DNA of 18,407 nt from an uncultured Rickettsiales bacterium (lineage in GTDB: Bacteria; Pseudomonadota; Alphaproteobacteria; UBA8366): contig CAJWTF010000074.1 of the NCBI GenBank assembly GCA_913046825.1, positions 1-18,407 of the forward strand, written 5' to 3'. The translations under genes and the position numbers were made by a program. Positions 1 through 7,907 of this stretch are shown here, piece after piece (the first letter of the stretch is position 1; every line of letters begins with the position of its first letter). Below the pieces are notes generated by a model that was not told the origin of the DNA, searched no databases, and saw only the letters and a program-made list of their open reading frames with translations.

Positions 1-1
1 G

Positions 2-715
2 GTCGTGTTCCTGCCCTACGATTCCGTGCTGGTGATCGATTGCAAGGCGTCGAAGTTCCTTTTCGAACTAGCCGCTGCCGACAGCGACAAAGAGGCAGAG
101 GCCGTCGCAGAGAAATTACGCCGCACCATGCGCGACCATTTACGCTCGCTAGCGGGACGAGAGTATCGCAATGCGATCCTGGCCAATTACCGCCGCGCTG
201 GAAAGTCGAGCGAAATCCGGCGGGTCTTGAATGTGATGTACCTGCCGAACGAAGGGGCGGTAGAGAAAGTCACGGACATAGATCCGGGCTTCACTTCAGA
301 GGCAGCCAAACGCGGCATTACGGTCGTCGGACCGACGGGCCTGCTCGCCATCATCGCTTTTGCGCGGGTCGAAATCGACCTCGGCCAACAGGCGGAGAAC
401 CAAGAGAAGATCATCGAGGCCACACGGGTCTTGTTGGAACGGACGGCGACCATGATCCAACATGCCGCGAGTGTTGGCCGGGGCCTGAAGACAGCCTCGA
501 CAAATTACGGAAAATGGTTGAGCTCGATCAATCGCAGTCTGCTTCCAGCGACCCGAAATCTGGAGAAACTGGGTGTGCGTACCGACGGCAAAAAACTGCC
601 GAACCAATTACCGGGATTCCAGGTGATCGAAAACGAAGCGGATGCGCTGATTGATGGCGAAGCCGCGGAAATCGCCGCGCCTGAACAGCTCTCACTGTCT
701 GATAGTAGCGACTAA
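2..715 (+). CDS. rmuC: DNA recombination protein RmuC, C-terminal part (cut by window start)
   Basis: The frame is open from the first bases of the window, so the true start lies upstream; the GTG at 5 is probably internal. The visible 237 or so residues fit the RmuC core. Near the N-terminal edge a hydrophobic strand ends in VIDCKASKF, like the 'DSK' strand of the nuclease-like fold. A second strand, VVGPTGLLAII, matches the family's 'SPTTLLA' segment. Then come long charged helices (about residues 120-200) with a conserved Y/W-rich turn (NYGKWLSS) and a tail rich in Asp, Glu and Ser. RmuC proteins are usually 350-500 residues with an N-terminal membrane anchor and coiled coil, which would be upstream of the window. 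They are thought to limit inversions and rearrangements at repeats; the biochemical activity is not settled. The gene ends in TAA and converges with the DUF4139 pseudogene, leaving a 125-base gap in which I see no clear terminator. Confidence 0.8.
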   Translation, partial: VVFLPYDSVLVIDCKASKFLFELAAADSDKEAEAVAEKLRRTMRDHLRSLAGREYRNAILANYRRAGKSSEIRRVLNVMYLPNEGAVEKVTDIDPGFTSEAAKRGITVVGPTGLLAIIAFARVEIDLGQQAENQEKIIEATRVLLERTATMIQHAASVGRGLKTASTNYGKWLSSINRSLLPATRNLEKLGVRTDGKKLPNQLPGFQVIENEADALIDGEAAEIAAPEQLSLSDSSD

Positions 716-840
716 TTTCGTCGCCGTTCCCCGGCCGGAGAGCCCGGGCCTAATTTGGCAACGTGCAGCCGAGCGGACTGGATCATGGACAAAACTGTAG
801 CGTTTCCGGGAATCGGCGCGATTGATGTCCGGATAGTGTC

Positions 841-2223
841 TTACCGGAATTTCGAGCAGACGTGATATTGCAGGACGGCTTCCCCTTCGGGGGGCACTTC
901 GATATGCCATTTCGCGCGGCGGCCGGTATCACACTCATGTAGCAGGGATTTGGACAGGATGCGCCATTCTCCGACCATGGTTTCCTGGACCTCGACCGTG
1001 ATCTTTTCTCCCTTGGAATTGTTTAGGCGAAACTCATATGCCGCCTCAGCCGTACCCTTGGGCAAACCCTGCATCCGGTAATCCGTCCGTTTCCGGCGGG
1101 CGACGACGTCTACCGCACGACCCATAGTCAGCCGCACCGACTCCCCTTTCAGTGTGTGACGGAGGCGGTCCTCACCCGACAACAAACCTTCACCGTAAAG
1201 TTGGGCAATGCCCGTCGGCAACGGCACGCCGAGCCCATTCACTTGAGTGTTGCCAAAAGACAATTGGATAACCAGATTCTGTTTTCGAACACCACCATCG
1301 TGCCGCACATACAAGTTTGCTTGAGCGTCCAAATGATAGGTTTTCTTGACCGCGACGCGACCGGCCTCGAACAAGATCGCCTTTTCCTAAGCCCCTGCGA
1401 CAAGATCGAGGTGACGCGACAAGGCATAGACATGCAACTCCGAGACGGAAACCGGAGCGTCCGCTGACACTAATCCTTCGGAGGCCATCATGCGCGAGAT
1501 CGCCATCGCCTTTCGCCTTGGCATTGGCCGACCGGAGACCCGGTTAACACTGCCCGAGATAAGACCTATTTTCGGATTTTGAAAATTTCGGCCGTTGGGA
1601 GTTCGCAATGTCGCCCAGCCTTGTATACGCGCCCACCTTTCACTCGGGTCGAGGTGAAGGGCATAGTCCGCCGACCAACCCGGTCCTGCGGTCAAATAAG
1701 AGAGCCGATAAGTCTGCGGGCCTGTCCAAAGGGCCTCAACATCCAGTTCAAGTGACGGGCGCAACAACGCTTCGCTGGGTAATCCCGGAAGTGCAATTCG
1801 ACCCGGAATCGTTCGCTCAATGCGCCCTTTCAGTTGGACCAAAGGTCTGGGATCTCCGCGCAATAATTTAGCGGGTCGCACAACCTCGGCTCCAGTCACT
1901 AGATTAGTCGTTATCACTGAAACGGTCCCGCCAACAAAATTCGCTAGGAGTGAGGCAGTCGCTTCCCTAAAACGTTGTCCCTATAGAGCGACGCCACCTT
2001 TCTTAGGAAAGTCCGCGACAATCATGTCCGGCTGAATGCCTGCTGGCAAATCATTGATAAGCAACCGAATCGGCCGTTTGCGGACCCCGACGGACCGGCT
2101 TTCTTCGATGAACGAGAAGCCGCCCTAACAGACCGCAATTGAAACATCTGACGCCGCGGTTTGCGCAAACGCCGTCGCTGCCCCAAAAAGACTCGTCGCG
2201 ATCGTAATACAAAAGCGCCGCAT
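841..2223 (-). pseudogene. DUF4139 domain protein gene interrupted by three in-frame TAG codons
   Basis: Read from ATG at 2223 to TAA at 841, this is one reading frame of 461 codons with no frameshift but three amber codons: TAG at 2127-2125 (codon 33), 1983-1981 (codon 81) and 1389-1387 (codon 279). The start is well formed: an AGGAAG ribosome site, eight bases after the recR stop, and a classical signal peptide ending TAFAQ at residue 21. The product would be a secreted or periplasmic protein. The middle and C-terminal parts fit DUF4139 (related to MuiA-type proteins): segments such as VITTNLVTGAEVV, PGWSADYALHL, LFEAGRVAVKKTYHL, VRLTMGRAVDVVARRK and a final beta-rich region. The function of the family is not known. 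The aligned positions of the stops, as I remember the family, are not strongly conserved; the third (GA*EKAILFEA) often carries Gln, one transition from TAG. Nearby recR, nudC, hisN and marR end in TAG, so TAG is a normal stop here and decay is the simplest explanation. Readthrough is not excluded. Confidence 0.8.
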
Positions 2224-2231
2224 GTTTCTTC

Positions 2232-2822
2232 CTACCCTAGGGACCGACGTGAACGGAGCGCCGTCTCCAAGGTACCGTCGTCAAGATAGTCGAGCTCGCC
2301 CCCGACAGGGACGCCGTGCGCGAGGCGGGTGACATCGACTTCGGTATGACCCAGACGGTCGGCGATATAATGCGCTGTGGTTTGTCCGTCGACGGTCAGG
2401 TTCATGGCGAGGATCACTTCTTGCACATCGCCCGTCTCCGCGCGCGCCACCAAACTGGCTATATTCAAATCTTCAGGACCGACGCCATCAAGTGCGGACA
2501 AACGCCCGCCCAAAACATGATAGCGCCCCTTGAAGGAGCGCGTCCTTTCCAGCGCCCACAGGTCAGCGACGTCCTCAATAACGCATATCGTACCGCCATC
2601 GCGTTTCTCATCCATGCAAATCCCGCAAGGCTCGACTGTATCGAGATTGCCGCAGCTGCCGCAGACGAATATCGCCTCAGCCGCGTCACCCAACGCTTGC
2701 GCCAACGGCTGCATCAGGCTTTCGCGCCGTTTGATCAAGTGGAGCACCGCGCGCCGGGCTGAGCGAGGGCCGAGTCCGGGCAGGCGGGCGAGCAGTTGGA
2801 TCAGGCGGTCGATTTCCGTCAT
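2232..2822 (-). CDS. recR: Recombination mediator protein RecR
   Basis: RecR acts with RecO (and RecF) to load RecA on SSB-coated single-stranded DNA during gap repair. The 196-residue length is normal for the family. Visible in order: a helix-hairpin-helix DNA-binding region at residues 5-30 ([15 protein letters not shown]), a C4 zinc finger with C54, C57, C66 and C69 ([16 protein letters not shown]), then a Toprim domain from about residue 78 ([28 protein letters not shown]) and the C-terminal [15 protein letters not shown] segment. The ATG at 2822 lies seven bases after the ybaB stop, so the gene belongs to the dnaX-ybaB-recR unit that is widely conserved in bacteria. The ribosome site before it is weak, which suits translation coupled to ybaB. 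It ends in TAG. Confidence 0.97.
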   Translation of the reverse strand: MTEIDRLIQLLARLPGLGPRSARRAVLHLIKRRESLMQPLAQALGDAAEAIFVCGSCGNLDTVEPCGICMDEKRDGGTICVIEDVADLWALERTRSFKGRYHVLGGRLSALDGVGPEDLNIASLVARAETGDVQEVILAMNLTVDGQTTAHYIADRLGHTEVDVTRLAHGVPVGGELDYLDDGTLETALRSRRSLG

Positions 2823-2829
2823 CGGTGGC

Positions 2830-3153
2830 TCAGAACGGGAACTTCATGCCCGGCGGCAAGGACATGCCGCCCATCAGCTTTTGCGTCTCTTCCTGAACCC
2901 GATCCTCGATCTTGCCTTTAGCGTCGTTATGCGCCGCCACGATAAGATCTTCGAGAATTTCGGCTTCGTCCGGATTGGCCAATGTCGGATCAATATGAAG
3001 ACGGCGCATCTCGCCCTTGCCGTTTAAGGTCACCTTGACCAGCCCGGCGCCCGCGACGCCCTCTATTTCGATGGAGACGAGCGAATCTTGCATCTCGGCC
3101 ATCTTGTCTTGCATTTCTTGCGCCTGCTTCATCAGCTGGCCGAGATTCTTCAT
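2830..3153 (-). CDS. ybaB: YbaB/EbfC family nucleoid-associated protein
   Basis: A small DNA-binding protein of 107 residues, the usual length. The N-terminal half is an amphipathic helix rich in Met, Gln and Lys ([20 protein letters not shown]). It is followed by the conserved strand pair with [18 protein letters not shown], the [21 protein letters not shown] segment in two parts, and the Gly/Met/Pro-rich tail [13 protein letters not shown] that marks the family. These proteins form dimers shaped like tweezers that bind DNA and affect nucleoid structure and gene expression. The start lies three bases after the dnaX stop, and its ribosome site (GAGGA, then AAGG) sits inside the end of dnaX, so translation is probably coupled. 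Confidence 0.96.
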   Translation of the reverse strand: MKNLGQLMKQAQEMQDKMAEMQDSLVSIEIEGVAGAGLVKVTLNGKGEMRRLHIDPTLANPDEAEILEDLIVAAHNDAKGKIEDRVQEETQKLMGGMSLPPGMKFPF

Positions 3154-3156
3154 GCC

Positions 3157-4950
3157 TTAATCCTCGTCCTCATCCATGTCATCGTCGATAGCTTCCAATA
3201 CTGCCTCGGAAGGGTCCATCGGATCGAGTGTCGTGACCTTAGTCACGGTCGATCCAGGAAACGCGGTTTTCACGGCCCGAACCAAATCATCCGATTCGGC
3301 CTCGTCCAGCAACCGTTGGTCCTCGGCGCGAATCTGATCGCCGAGCGTGTCTTGGCCGTCCTCGCTCGAGACCGTCACGACCCAACGAGCGCCCGTCCAG
3401 TCGTTCAGGAAGGCGGTCACCCGGTTGACGAGATCACGCGGCGCATCTGCTTTAATCCGGATCTCGATCCGCCCGCGCTCGAAATTCACCAGATGCACGC
3501 TATTCTGCAGATGCGAATAGAGGATCATCTCGCGCTGATCGCGAAACAAATCGACGACTTCCTTAAAACTCGTCGGCTGCGGAAGCATAATTTCGGGCTC
3601 GACGGGCGCTGGCTCCGGCGCGCTCGAGAGGGCGGGGGAATGCGCAGCGGAAGCGCTCGGCGCGCCACTGGAGGGCGGCGGGCCCTCTGGCATTGCCGGT
3701 GCTGGGGACGAAACCGCGGAGGGAGCTGAAGAAGTGGAGGGTGACGGTGGGGCGGCAGCACTTGGAGCAGGCAACGCCGCGGCGTCGCTAGTCAATTGGC
3801 GCACCAAAGCAGCGGGCGACGGTAGATCGGCGGCATGAGCCAACCGCACCAACGCCATTTGCGCCGCTTGCAAGGCGTTCGGCGCGGTTTGCACTTCGCC
3901 GACACCTTTCAGTGTTAATTGCCAGGCACGCGTCAGCGACGGCATGGAGAGTTTCTCCGCCATCTCCTTGCCGCGCGTGCGCTCGGTCTCTGGCGTGTAA
4001 GGTGCGTCCGCCACAGTGGGCGCGGTCTTAATCCGGGTCAGCCAATAGACGACGTCGAGAATATCTTGCAACACGACCAATGGATCGGCGCCGTCGCGAT
4101 ACATGGCGTCGAACCGGTCGAGCGCCCCCGCGATATCGCCCGCCATCACTTGATCGAACAGATCGTAGACCGCGGCGCGGTCGGCCAAGCCCAACATATC
4201 GCGCACCGCTTCCGCGCTGAGCGTATCCATTCCGGGCACCAAAGCCTGGTCGAGCAGGGACAATCCGTCCCGCACCGACCCATCGGCTGCCCTGGCGATC
4301 AGATGCAGAGCGTCGTCATCGGCGGCGACGCCTTCCTCGCCCGCTACCCATTTGAAATGCGCGGCGAGACGTTCCAGCTCGACCCGGCGTAAATCGAAAC
4401 GCTGGCAGCGCGACAAGACGGTTACCGGCACCTTGCGGATTTCCGTCGTCGCAAAAATAAATTTCACGCTTTCCGGCGGTTCTTCCAGCGTCTTCAGTAA
4501 CGCGTTGAACGCATTTCGGGAGAGCATATGAACTTCATCTATAATGTAGACTTTGTAGCGCGCGGAGATCGGTCGATAGCGCACCCCTTCAATTAACTCG
4601 CGTATATCATCGACACCGGTGCGGCTGGCGGCGTCCATTTCGACCACATCGACATGGCGGTCGTCGCGGATCGAAACGCAATTATCGCACACTCCACATG
4701 GCTCAATGGTGGGACCGCCGGTACCGTCCGGCCCAATACAATTAAGCGCGCGCGCGATAATCCGCGCCGTCGTCGTTTTGCCAACACCCCGTACCCCGGT
4801 CAGCATAAAAGCATGGGCGACGCGCCCCGCTTCGATGGCGTTGGACAGTGTGCGCACTAAGGCATCTTGGCCAATCAGTTCACCGAAATTCGACGGACGG
4901 TATTTCCGGGCAAGTACGCGGTATTCAGTGCTGTCGGACGTCTCTGCCAT
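3157..4950 (-). CDS. dnaX: DNA polymerase III subunit tau (DnaX clamp loader ATPase)
   Basis: DnaX is the motor of the clamp loader that places the beta clamp on primed DNA. I choose ATG 4950 (MAETSDSTEYRVLARKYRP, 597 residues). The frame stays open upstream to 5184, but that part runs through the SRP RNA gene. Visible: YRP-F-GQ motif at about 17-28, Walker A GVRGVGKTT at 52-60, zinc-binding C71, C85, C88 and C91, Walker B IIDEVH with D138 and E139, sensor 1 FIFATTE, the SRC arginine-finger motif, and sensor 2 GSVRDGLSLLDQ. Residues from about 390 form an Ala/Pro/Ser-rich linker, then a C-terminal tau domain and an acidic tail of Asp and Glu. I see no A-rich slippery heptamer in the linker, so a short gamma form by frameshifting as in E. 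coli is not supported here. First protein gene of the dnaX-ybaB-recR unit; 42 bases separate its start from the SRP RNA. Confidence 0.97.
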   Translation of the reverse strand: MAETSDSTEYRVLARKYRPSNFGELIGQDALVRTLSNAIEAGRVAHAFMLTGVRGVGKTTTARIIARALNCIGPDGTGGPTIEPCGVCDNCVSIRDDRHVDVVEMDAASRTGVDDIRELIEGVRYRPISARYKVYIIDEVHMLSRNAFNALLKTLEEPPESVKFIFATTEIRKVPVTVLSRCQRFDLRRVELERLAAHFKWVAGEEGVAADDDALHLIARAADGSVRDGLSLLDQALVPGMDTLSAEAVRDMLGLADRAAVYDLFDQVMAGDIAGALDRFDAMYRDGADPLVVLQDILDVVYWLTRIKTAPTVADAPYTPETERTRGKEMAEKLSMPSLTRAWQLTLKGVGEVQTAPNALQAAQMALVRLAHAADLPSPAALVRQLTSDAAALPAPSAAAPPSPSTSSAPSAVSSPAPAMPEGPPPSSGAPSASAAHSPALSSAPEPAPVEPEIMLPQPTSFKEVVDLFRDQREMILYSHLQNSVHLVNFERGRIEIRIKADAPRDLVNRVTAFLNDWTGARWVVTVSSEDGQDTLGDQIRAEDQRLLDEAESDDLVRAVKTAFPGSTVTKVTTLDPMDPSEAVLEAIDDDMDEDED

Positions 4951-4992
4951 ATGCGCTCGCCGGTGACCGACGGCCTTGCAGTGGAGATTAGT

Positions 4993-5090
4993 GGAAGACT
5001 GGAAAACGACCCGGGCTAAAAACTCGTTACGGCTGCTTCCTTCCGGATCTGACCGGGTTGGCGAGACACCCGTCCATTCGCCAGTCCTCC
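4993..5090 (-). ncRNA. ffs: Signal recognition particle RNA, small bacterial (4.5S-like) type
   Basis: On the minus strand the core reads GGTCAGATCCGGAAGGAAG followed by CAGCC, almost identical to the Ffh-binding domain IV of bacterial 4.5S RNA: GGAA apical loop, TCAG and AGCAG internal-loop strands. The two ends pair perfectly: the 5' end GGAGGACTGG (5090-5081) with the 3' end CCAGTCTTCC (5002-4993), ten base pairs with one G-U. Inner CCCGG and CCGGG segments pair as a second helix. The predicted length is about 98 bases, usual for alphaproteobacteria. The RNA binds Ffh and targets membrane proteins to FtsY and the translocon. It lies 42 bases upstream of dnaX on the same strand; I see no clear terminator between them, so a joint transcript with processing is possible. 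Confidence 0.95.
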
Positions 5091-5096
5091 TACCTA

Positions 5097-5127
5097 AATA
5101 TATCAACATCCGCCGGGCTCTGTGCAA
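5097..5127 (-). promoter_or_regulatory. Probable sigma-70-type promoter of the SRP RNA gene
   Basis: On the minus strand TTGCAC (5127-5122) is followed after 19 bases by TATATT (5102-5097). Six bases later begins the GGAGG at 5090, the first paired base of the SRP RNA, so the predicted start of transcription matches the RNA end found independently by base pairing. The 19-base spacing is a little long. A strong promoter is expected for this abundant RNA. No start site has been measured here; this is inference from position and consensus. Confidence 0.55.
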
Positions 5128-5182
5128 GCACCACGTGCCCAGCATTGAAAATAAATCGACTCCATGGGAGATTGTGACCACC

Positions 5183-6082
5183 ATGAGAGCACCAAATTTC
5201 TATGTTTCCGCCGAAGTCGAACGCCTGAGCGAGAACCGCCGGGACCAAAATTGGATCGATGAACGCCTGCAATCGCCCCGCAGCACCTTGCTGCCGATCT
5301 GGCACAGCAAAAGCTTAATGTCCGCCGGTGACGCCTTGGCGCCCGCCTTCGTACCGATCACCGGCGCGGCGCTGGCACATTGCGGTGAGCCGGTCTTTTT
5401 GGGTCTGCGGAATGGCGAAGCCTATTTCGCGGCGGATATTTCACACCACGAGTCGCCGCCCTTTGCGGAATTCGGGACCTATCGCGATTTGCGGGAAGTC
5501 GGCCCGCTCCTTCCGCGCGAAGGCGCCGCCGTTCTCGCTTACGCCCGCGCCATGACGACCTGGCAGAGCCGCCACCGGTTTTGTGGGCAGTGCGGCAGCC
5601 CAACCAAGAGCCGTGAGGCCGGGCATGTGCTCGCGTGCGAGAATAAGGAATGCGGTTTCCTCTGTTTCCCCCGCACAGATCCCGCCGTCATCATGCTGGT
5701 CCACGATGGAGCCGACCGCTGCATCCTAGGCCGGCAAGCGGTCTGGCCAACCGGACAACATTCGGTGCTCGCCGGATTCGTCGAGCCCGGCGAAAGCCTG
5801 GAAAACGCGGTCATCCGTGAGGTCTTCGAGGAAGCCGGGGTCCCAATTACCGATGTGGAATACCATTCCTCGCAGCCGTGGCCCTTTCCGTCCTCAATCA
5901 TGCTTGGATTTTACGGTCGGGCGTTGGACGTGAAACTGGAGGTGGATACTTTCGAGCTGGAGACCGCGCGCTGGTTCAGCCGTGACGAGATCAAGAATTG
6001 CCCGAACGACGATTCCTTCCGGCTGCCGCGACCGGATTCGATCTCCCGCCGCTTGATCGAGGATTGGATCGCCGAGGGTTAG
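5183..6082 (+). CDS. nudC: NADH pyrophosphatase / NAD-capped RNA decapping hydrolase NudC
   Basis: A Nudix hydrolase that cleaves NADH to NMNH and AMP and, in characterised members, removes NAD caps from RNA. I choose ATG 5183 (MRAPNFYVSAEVERL, 299 residues) because a GGGAG site lies about a dozen bases upstream. Longer frames run back through the SRP RNA gene, and GTG 5174 would sit too close to the ribosome site. Visible: an N-terminal domain (about 1-125), a zinc ribbon with C134, C137, C152 and C157 (FCGQCGSPT, CENKECGF), then the Nudix box at 198-220 (GFVEPGESLE, then REVFEEAGV). The SQPWPFPSS motif at 230-238 is the mark that separates NudC from other Nudix enzymes. The C-terminal LIEDWIAEG is also typical. 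It is read alone, divergently from ffs. Its TAG overlaps the stop of the convergent pheA. Confidence 0.95.
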   Translation: MRAPNFYVSAEVERLSENRRDQNWIDERLQSPRSTLLPIWHSKSLMSAGDALAPAFVPITGAALAHCGEPVFLGLRNGEAYFAADISHHESPPFAEFGTYRDLREVGPLLPREGAAVLAYARAMTTWQSRHRFCGQCGSPTKSREAGHVLACENKECGFLCFPRTDPAVIMLVHDGADRCILGRQAVWPTGQHSVLAGFVEPGESLENAVIREVFEEAGVPITDVEYHSSQPWPFPSSIMLGFYGRALDVKLEVDTFELETARWFSRDEIKNCPNDDSFRLPRPDSISRRLIEDWIAEG

Positions 6083-6918
6083 GTTTCCCAGCGTCGGGGA
6101 TGGGCCGGATAAACACCTAAGATCCGGACCTCACGGCTGAAGAAGCCGAGCTCTTCCATAGCGAGGCGCACGGGCGTGTCGTCCGGGTGCCCATCGATAT
6201 CCGCATAGAATACCGTAGCCGAGAATGCGCCGCCGACCATGTAGGATTCGAGCTTAGTCATGTTCACGCCATTCGTCGCAAAACCGCCGAGCCCCTTATA
6301 AAGTGCCGCCGGGACGTTGCGGACACGGAAAATAAACGTGGTGACCGCCGGGCCATCTTCCAACTCGATGTCGATAGGCTCCTTCGCCATGATCAAGAAG
6401 CGTGTCGTGTTGTGCGCATCGTCCTCGACGTCGTTGCGCAGCGATTCGAGGCCATAAATCTCCGCCGCCAATTCCGAGGCAATGGCACCCCGGGTCATAT
6501 CGCCCAGTTCCGCCACTTCCTTGGCCGAACCAGCGGTGTCCGCGTGTACAACCGGTTTCAAACCCAATTCGCGGAACATCTTCCGGCATTGCGACAAGGC
6601 GTGTACGTGGCTATGAACCGTCTCCAAAGTCTCCAACGTGGCGCCCTTGACGGCCAACAGCCGGTGGTTCACCCGTTGGAAATGCTCACCAATGATGTTG
6701 AGATCAGAATTCGGCAACAGATGATGGATATCCGCGACCCGGCCGGCGACGGTATTTTCGATCGGCACCATCGCCAGTTCGGCTGCACCCTCCTCTACCG
6801 CCTGGAACATATCCTCGAAGCTGGCGCATGGCAGCGTTCCCATATATGGATGGACGGCACGGCACGCCATGTCCGAATACGCGCCGGGAAGGCCTTGAAA
6901 GGCTATTTTTCCGCTCAT
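6079..6918 (-). CDS. pheA: Prephenate dehydratase, monofunctional
   Basis: Converts prephenate to phenylpyruvate in phenylalanine synthesis. From ATG 6918 (MSGKIAFQGLPGAYSDMA) the protein has 279 residues, the usual length for the stand-alone alphaproteobacterial enzyme; no chorismate mutase domain is attached. Visible: GLPGAYSD at 9-16, VPIENTVAGRVADIHHLL at 51-68, the catalytic TRF triad region HNTTRFLIM at 169-177, and a C-terminal ACT domain from about 190 with GLGGFATNGVNMTKLES and FYADIDGH. In the family, this domain mediates feedback by phenylalanine. An open frame continues upstream to 7050 but overlaps the end of kdsB, so I reject it. The gene follows kdsB after 31 bases on the same strand and is probably co-transcribed with it. 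The ribosome site (GATGG) is weak. Confidence 0.95.
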   Translation of the reverse strand: MSGKIAFQGLPGAYSDMACRAVHPYMGTLPCASFEDMFQAVEEGAAELAMVPIENTVAGRVADIHHLLPNSDLNIIGEHFQRVNHRLLAVKGATLETLETVHSHVHALSQCRKMFRELGLKPVVHADTAGSAKEVAELGDMTRGAIASELAAEIYGLESLRNDVEDDAHNTTRFLIMAKEPIDIELEDGPAVTTFIFRVRNVPAALYKGLGGFATNGVNMTKLESYMVGGAFSATVFYADIDGHPDDTPVRLAMEELGFFSREVRILGVYPAHPRRWET

Positions 6919-6949
6919 GTTGTTGTTTCCATCACTTCGGGGCTTTCCG

Positions 6950-7690
6950 TCACTGAGAGGTAAGAACGGCGCGGGCCCGCGCCAAGTCGGCGGGAGTATC
7001 GACACCGAGCGGAACAGTGTCAACGAGGGCGAGATCGATCCGCATGCCAACCTCTAACCCGCGCAATTGTTCCAGTTTCTCGCGTTGCTCCAGAATACCG
7101 GGCGGCAGGGAAACAAATCGCTCCAACGCTGCGCGGCGAAAGGCATAGAGCCCAATGTGATGATACAGCGGACCCTCGCCCGACGGAGCGGTCGCCCGGG
7201 TGAAATACAATGCGCGCCCCGACCGTGCTGGCGGATCGATGGCGACGACCGCCTTCACCACATTCGGATCCGTGCGTTCGGCCTCGATCGAGATCTCAGC
7301 TCCGATAGTCGCGATATCCACAGCGCTGTCCGACAATGGCGCCAAAGCGGCACGGATCGAATCCGGCTCGATGGTCGGCAGATCGCCCTGCACGTTCAGC
7401 ACCGCATCGTGCCGTCCCTCCGGGTCGATCTTCCGCAACGCTTCATATATGCGGTCAGAGCCCGATGGATGATCGGGGTCCGTCAGGACGGCCTCACCTC
7501 CCGCCGCCTCGATGGTCTCGGCAATGACGGGTTCGGCGGCGGCGATGACGACGCGCCCGAGATCAGCTTCCATGGCGCGGCGCCAGACCTGGACGATCAT
7601 CGGCGCGCCCGCGATCTCGGCCATGACTTTGTCCGGAAAACGGCTCGAGCCCAACCGGGCGGGAATTAAAATGACGGGATTTGAAGGCAT
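6950..7690 (-). CDS. kdsB: 3-deoxy-manno-octulosonate cytidylyltransferase (CMP-Kdo synthetase)
   Basis: Activates Kdo with CTP to CMP-Kdo for the inner core of lipopolysaccharide, acting in the cytosol. From ATG 7690 ([19 protein letters not shown]) it has 246 residues, as usual. Visible: the nucleotide-binding N-terminus [12 protein letters not shown] (family PARxxSxRxPxK), the [14 protein letters not shown] segment that carries the family's SGxDR motif, [12 protein letters not shown] with the metal-binding Asp, the [10 protein letters not shown] segment, and the REKLEQLR motif near the C-terminus. A TTG three codons upstream is possible but less likely. It starts a two-gene unit with pheA and is divergent from cycM; this neighbourhood is familiar from other alphaproteobacteria. 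Presence of kdsB shows a Gram-negative envelope with Kdo-containing LPS. Confidence 0.95.
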   Translation of the reverse strand: MPSNPVILIPARLGSSRFPDKVMAEIAGAPMIVQVWRRAMEADLGRVVIAAAEPVIAETIEAAGGEAVLTDPDHPSGSDRIYEALRKIDPEGRHDAVLNVQGDLPTIEPDSIRAALAPLSDSAVDIATIGAEISIEAERTDPNVVKAVVAIDPPARSGRALYFTRATAPSGEGPLYHHIGLYAFRRAALERFVSLPPGILEQREKLEQLRGLEVGMRIDLALVDTVPLGVDTPADLARARAVLTSQ

Positions 7691-7726
7691 TACTCTCAAT
7701 ACGGGCTTTTCATCAAGGGGCTCGAT

Positions 7727-7741
7727 GCGGCATTATGCCGC
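7727..7741. repeat. 15-base perfect inverted repeat in the kdsB-cycM intergenic region
   Basis: GCGGCAT, one T, then ATGCCGC: a perfect dyad of seven bases on each side, about 40 bases upstream of the kdsB start in the 217-base region between kdsB and cycM. It could be an operator or a small hairpin in the kdsB leader. There is no T-run, so it is not a standard terminator. No regulator can be named from the sequence. Confidence 0.4.
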
Positions 7742-7830
7742 TAGGTGGTCTGCTGGCCTAAACTTGGATTCGATAATGGTTCGTATAGGTTGGGCCGCAG
7801 CTTATATCGCGCCGAAGGACTGGTGAACTG

Positions 7831-7850
7831 ATTTTCGCGTAATTTCGCGA
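7831..7850. repeat. Two tandem 10-base units upstream of cycM
   Basis: ATTTTCGCGT is followed directly by AATTTCGCGA; eight of ten positions agree, in phase with one turn of the helix. The second unit overlaps the palindrome TTCGCGAA. It lies about 60-75 bases before the cycM start and could be a regulator site or the edge of the promoter. The rest of the 7691-7907 gap shows no convincing -35/-10 pair to me. Confidence 0.35.
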
Positions 7851-7907
7851 AGATTTTGTTTTTGTCGTCAGTCTAGGCGCCACACGGAGCGTTGAGGGAT
7901 TTGGTCT

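Noticed and set aside
716..840. GC-rich hairpin between rmuC and the DUF4139 pseudogene as a terminator
   Set aside because: The CCGGCC and CCCGGGCC segments pair imperfectly and no T-run follows.
841..2223. Treating the DUF4139 region as two or three separate small genes
   Set aside because: All parts lie in the same frame and form one domain order; they are separated only by TAG codons.
3088..3729. 213-codon open frame antisense to ybaB and the end of dnaX
   Set aside because: A low-complexity, Arg/Gly-rich shadow of the dnaX linker and C-terminus.
3600..3800. Programmed frameshift in dnaX giving a gamma form
   Set aside because: I see no A-AAA-AAG-like slippery site in the linker; the whole tau frame is open.
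4976..5182. Upstream extension of nudC from 4976
   Set aside because: It is antisense to the SRP RNA; the ribosome site and the family start support ATG 5183.
4951..5184. In-frame extension of dnaX upstream to 5184
   Set aside because: It runs through the SRP RNA gene and its promoter, and the family N-terminus (MAETSDSTEYRVLARKYRP) begins at 4950.
6187..6963. 258-codon open frame antisense to pheA
   Set aside because: The composition (rich in Arg, His and Gln) shows no domain, and the opposite strand carries a clear prephenate dehydratase. A GC-rich shadow frame.
7067..7669. 200-codon open frame antisense to kdsB
   Set aside because: A shadow of kdsB, with no family motif and no ribosome site.
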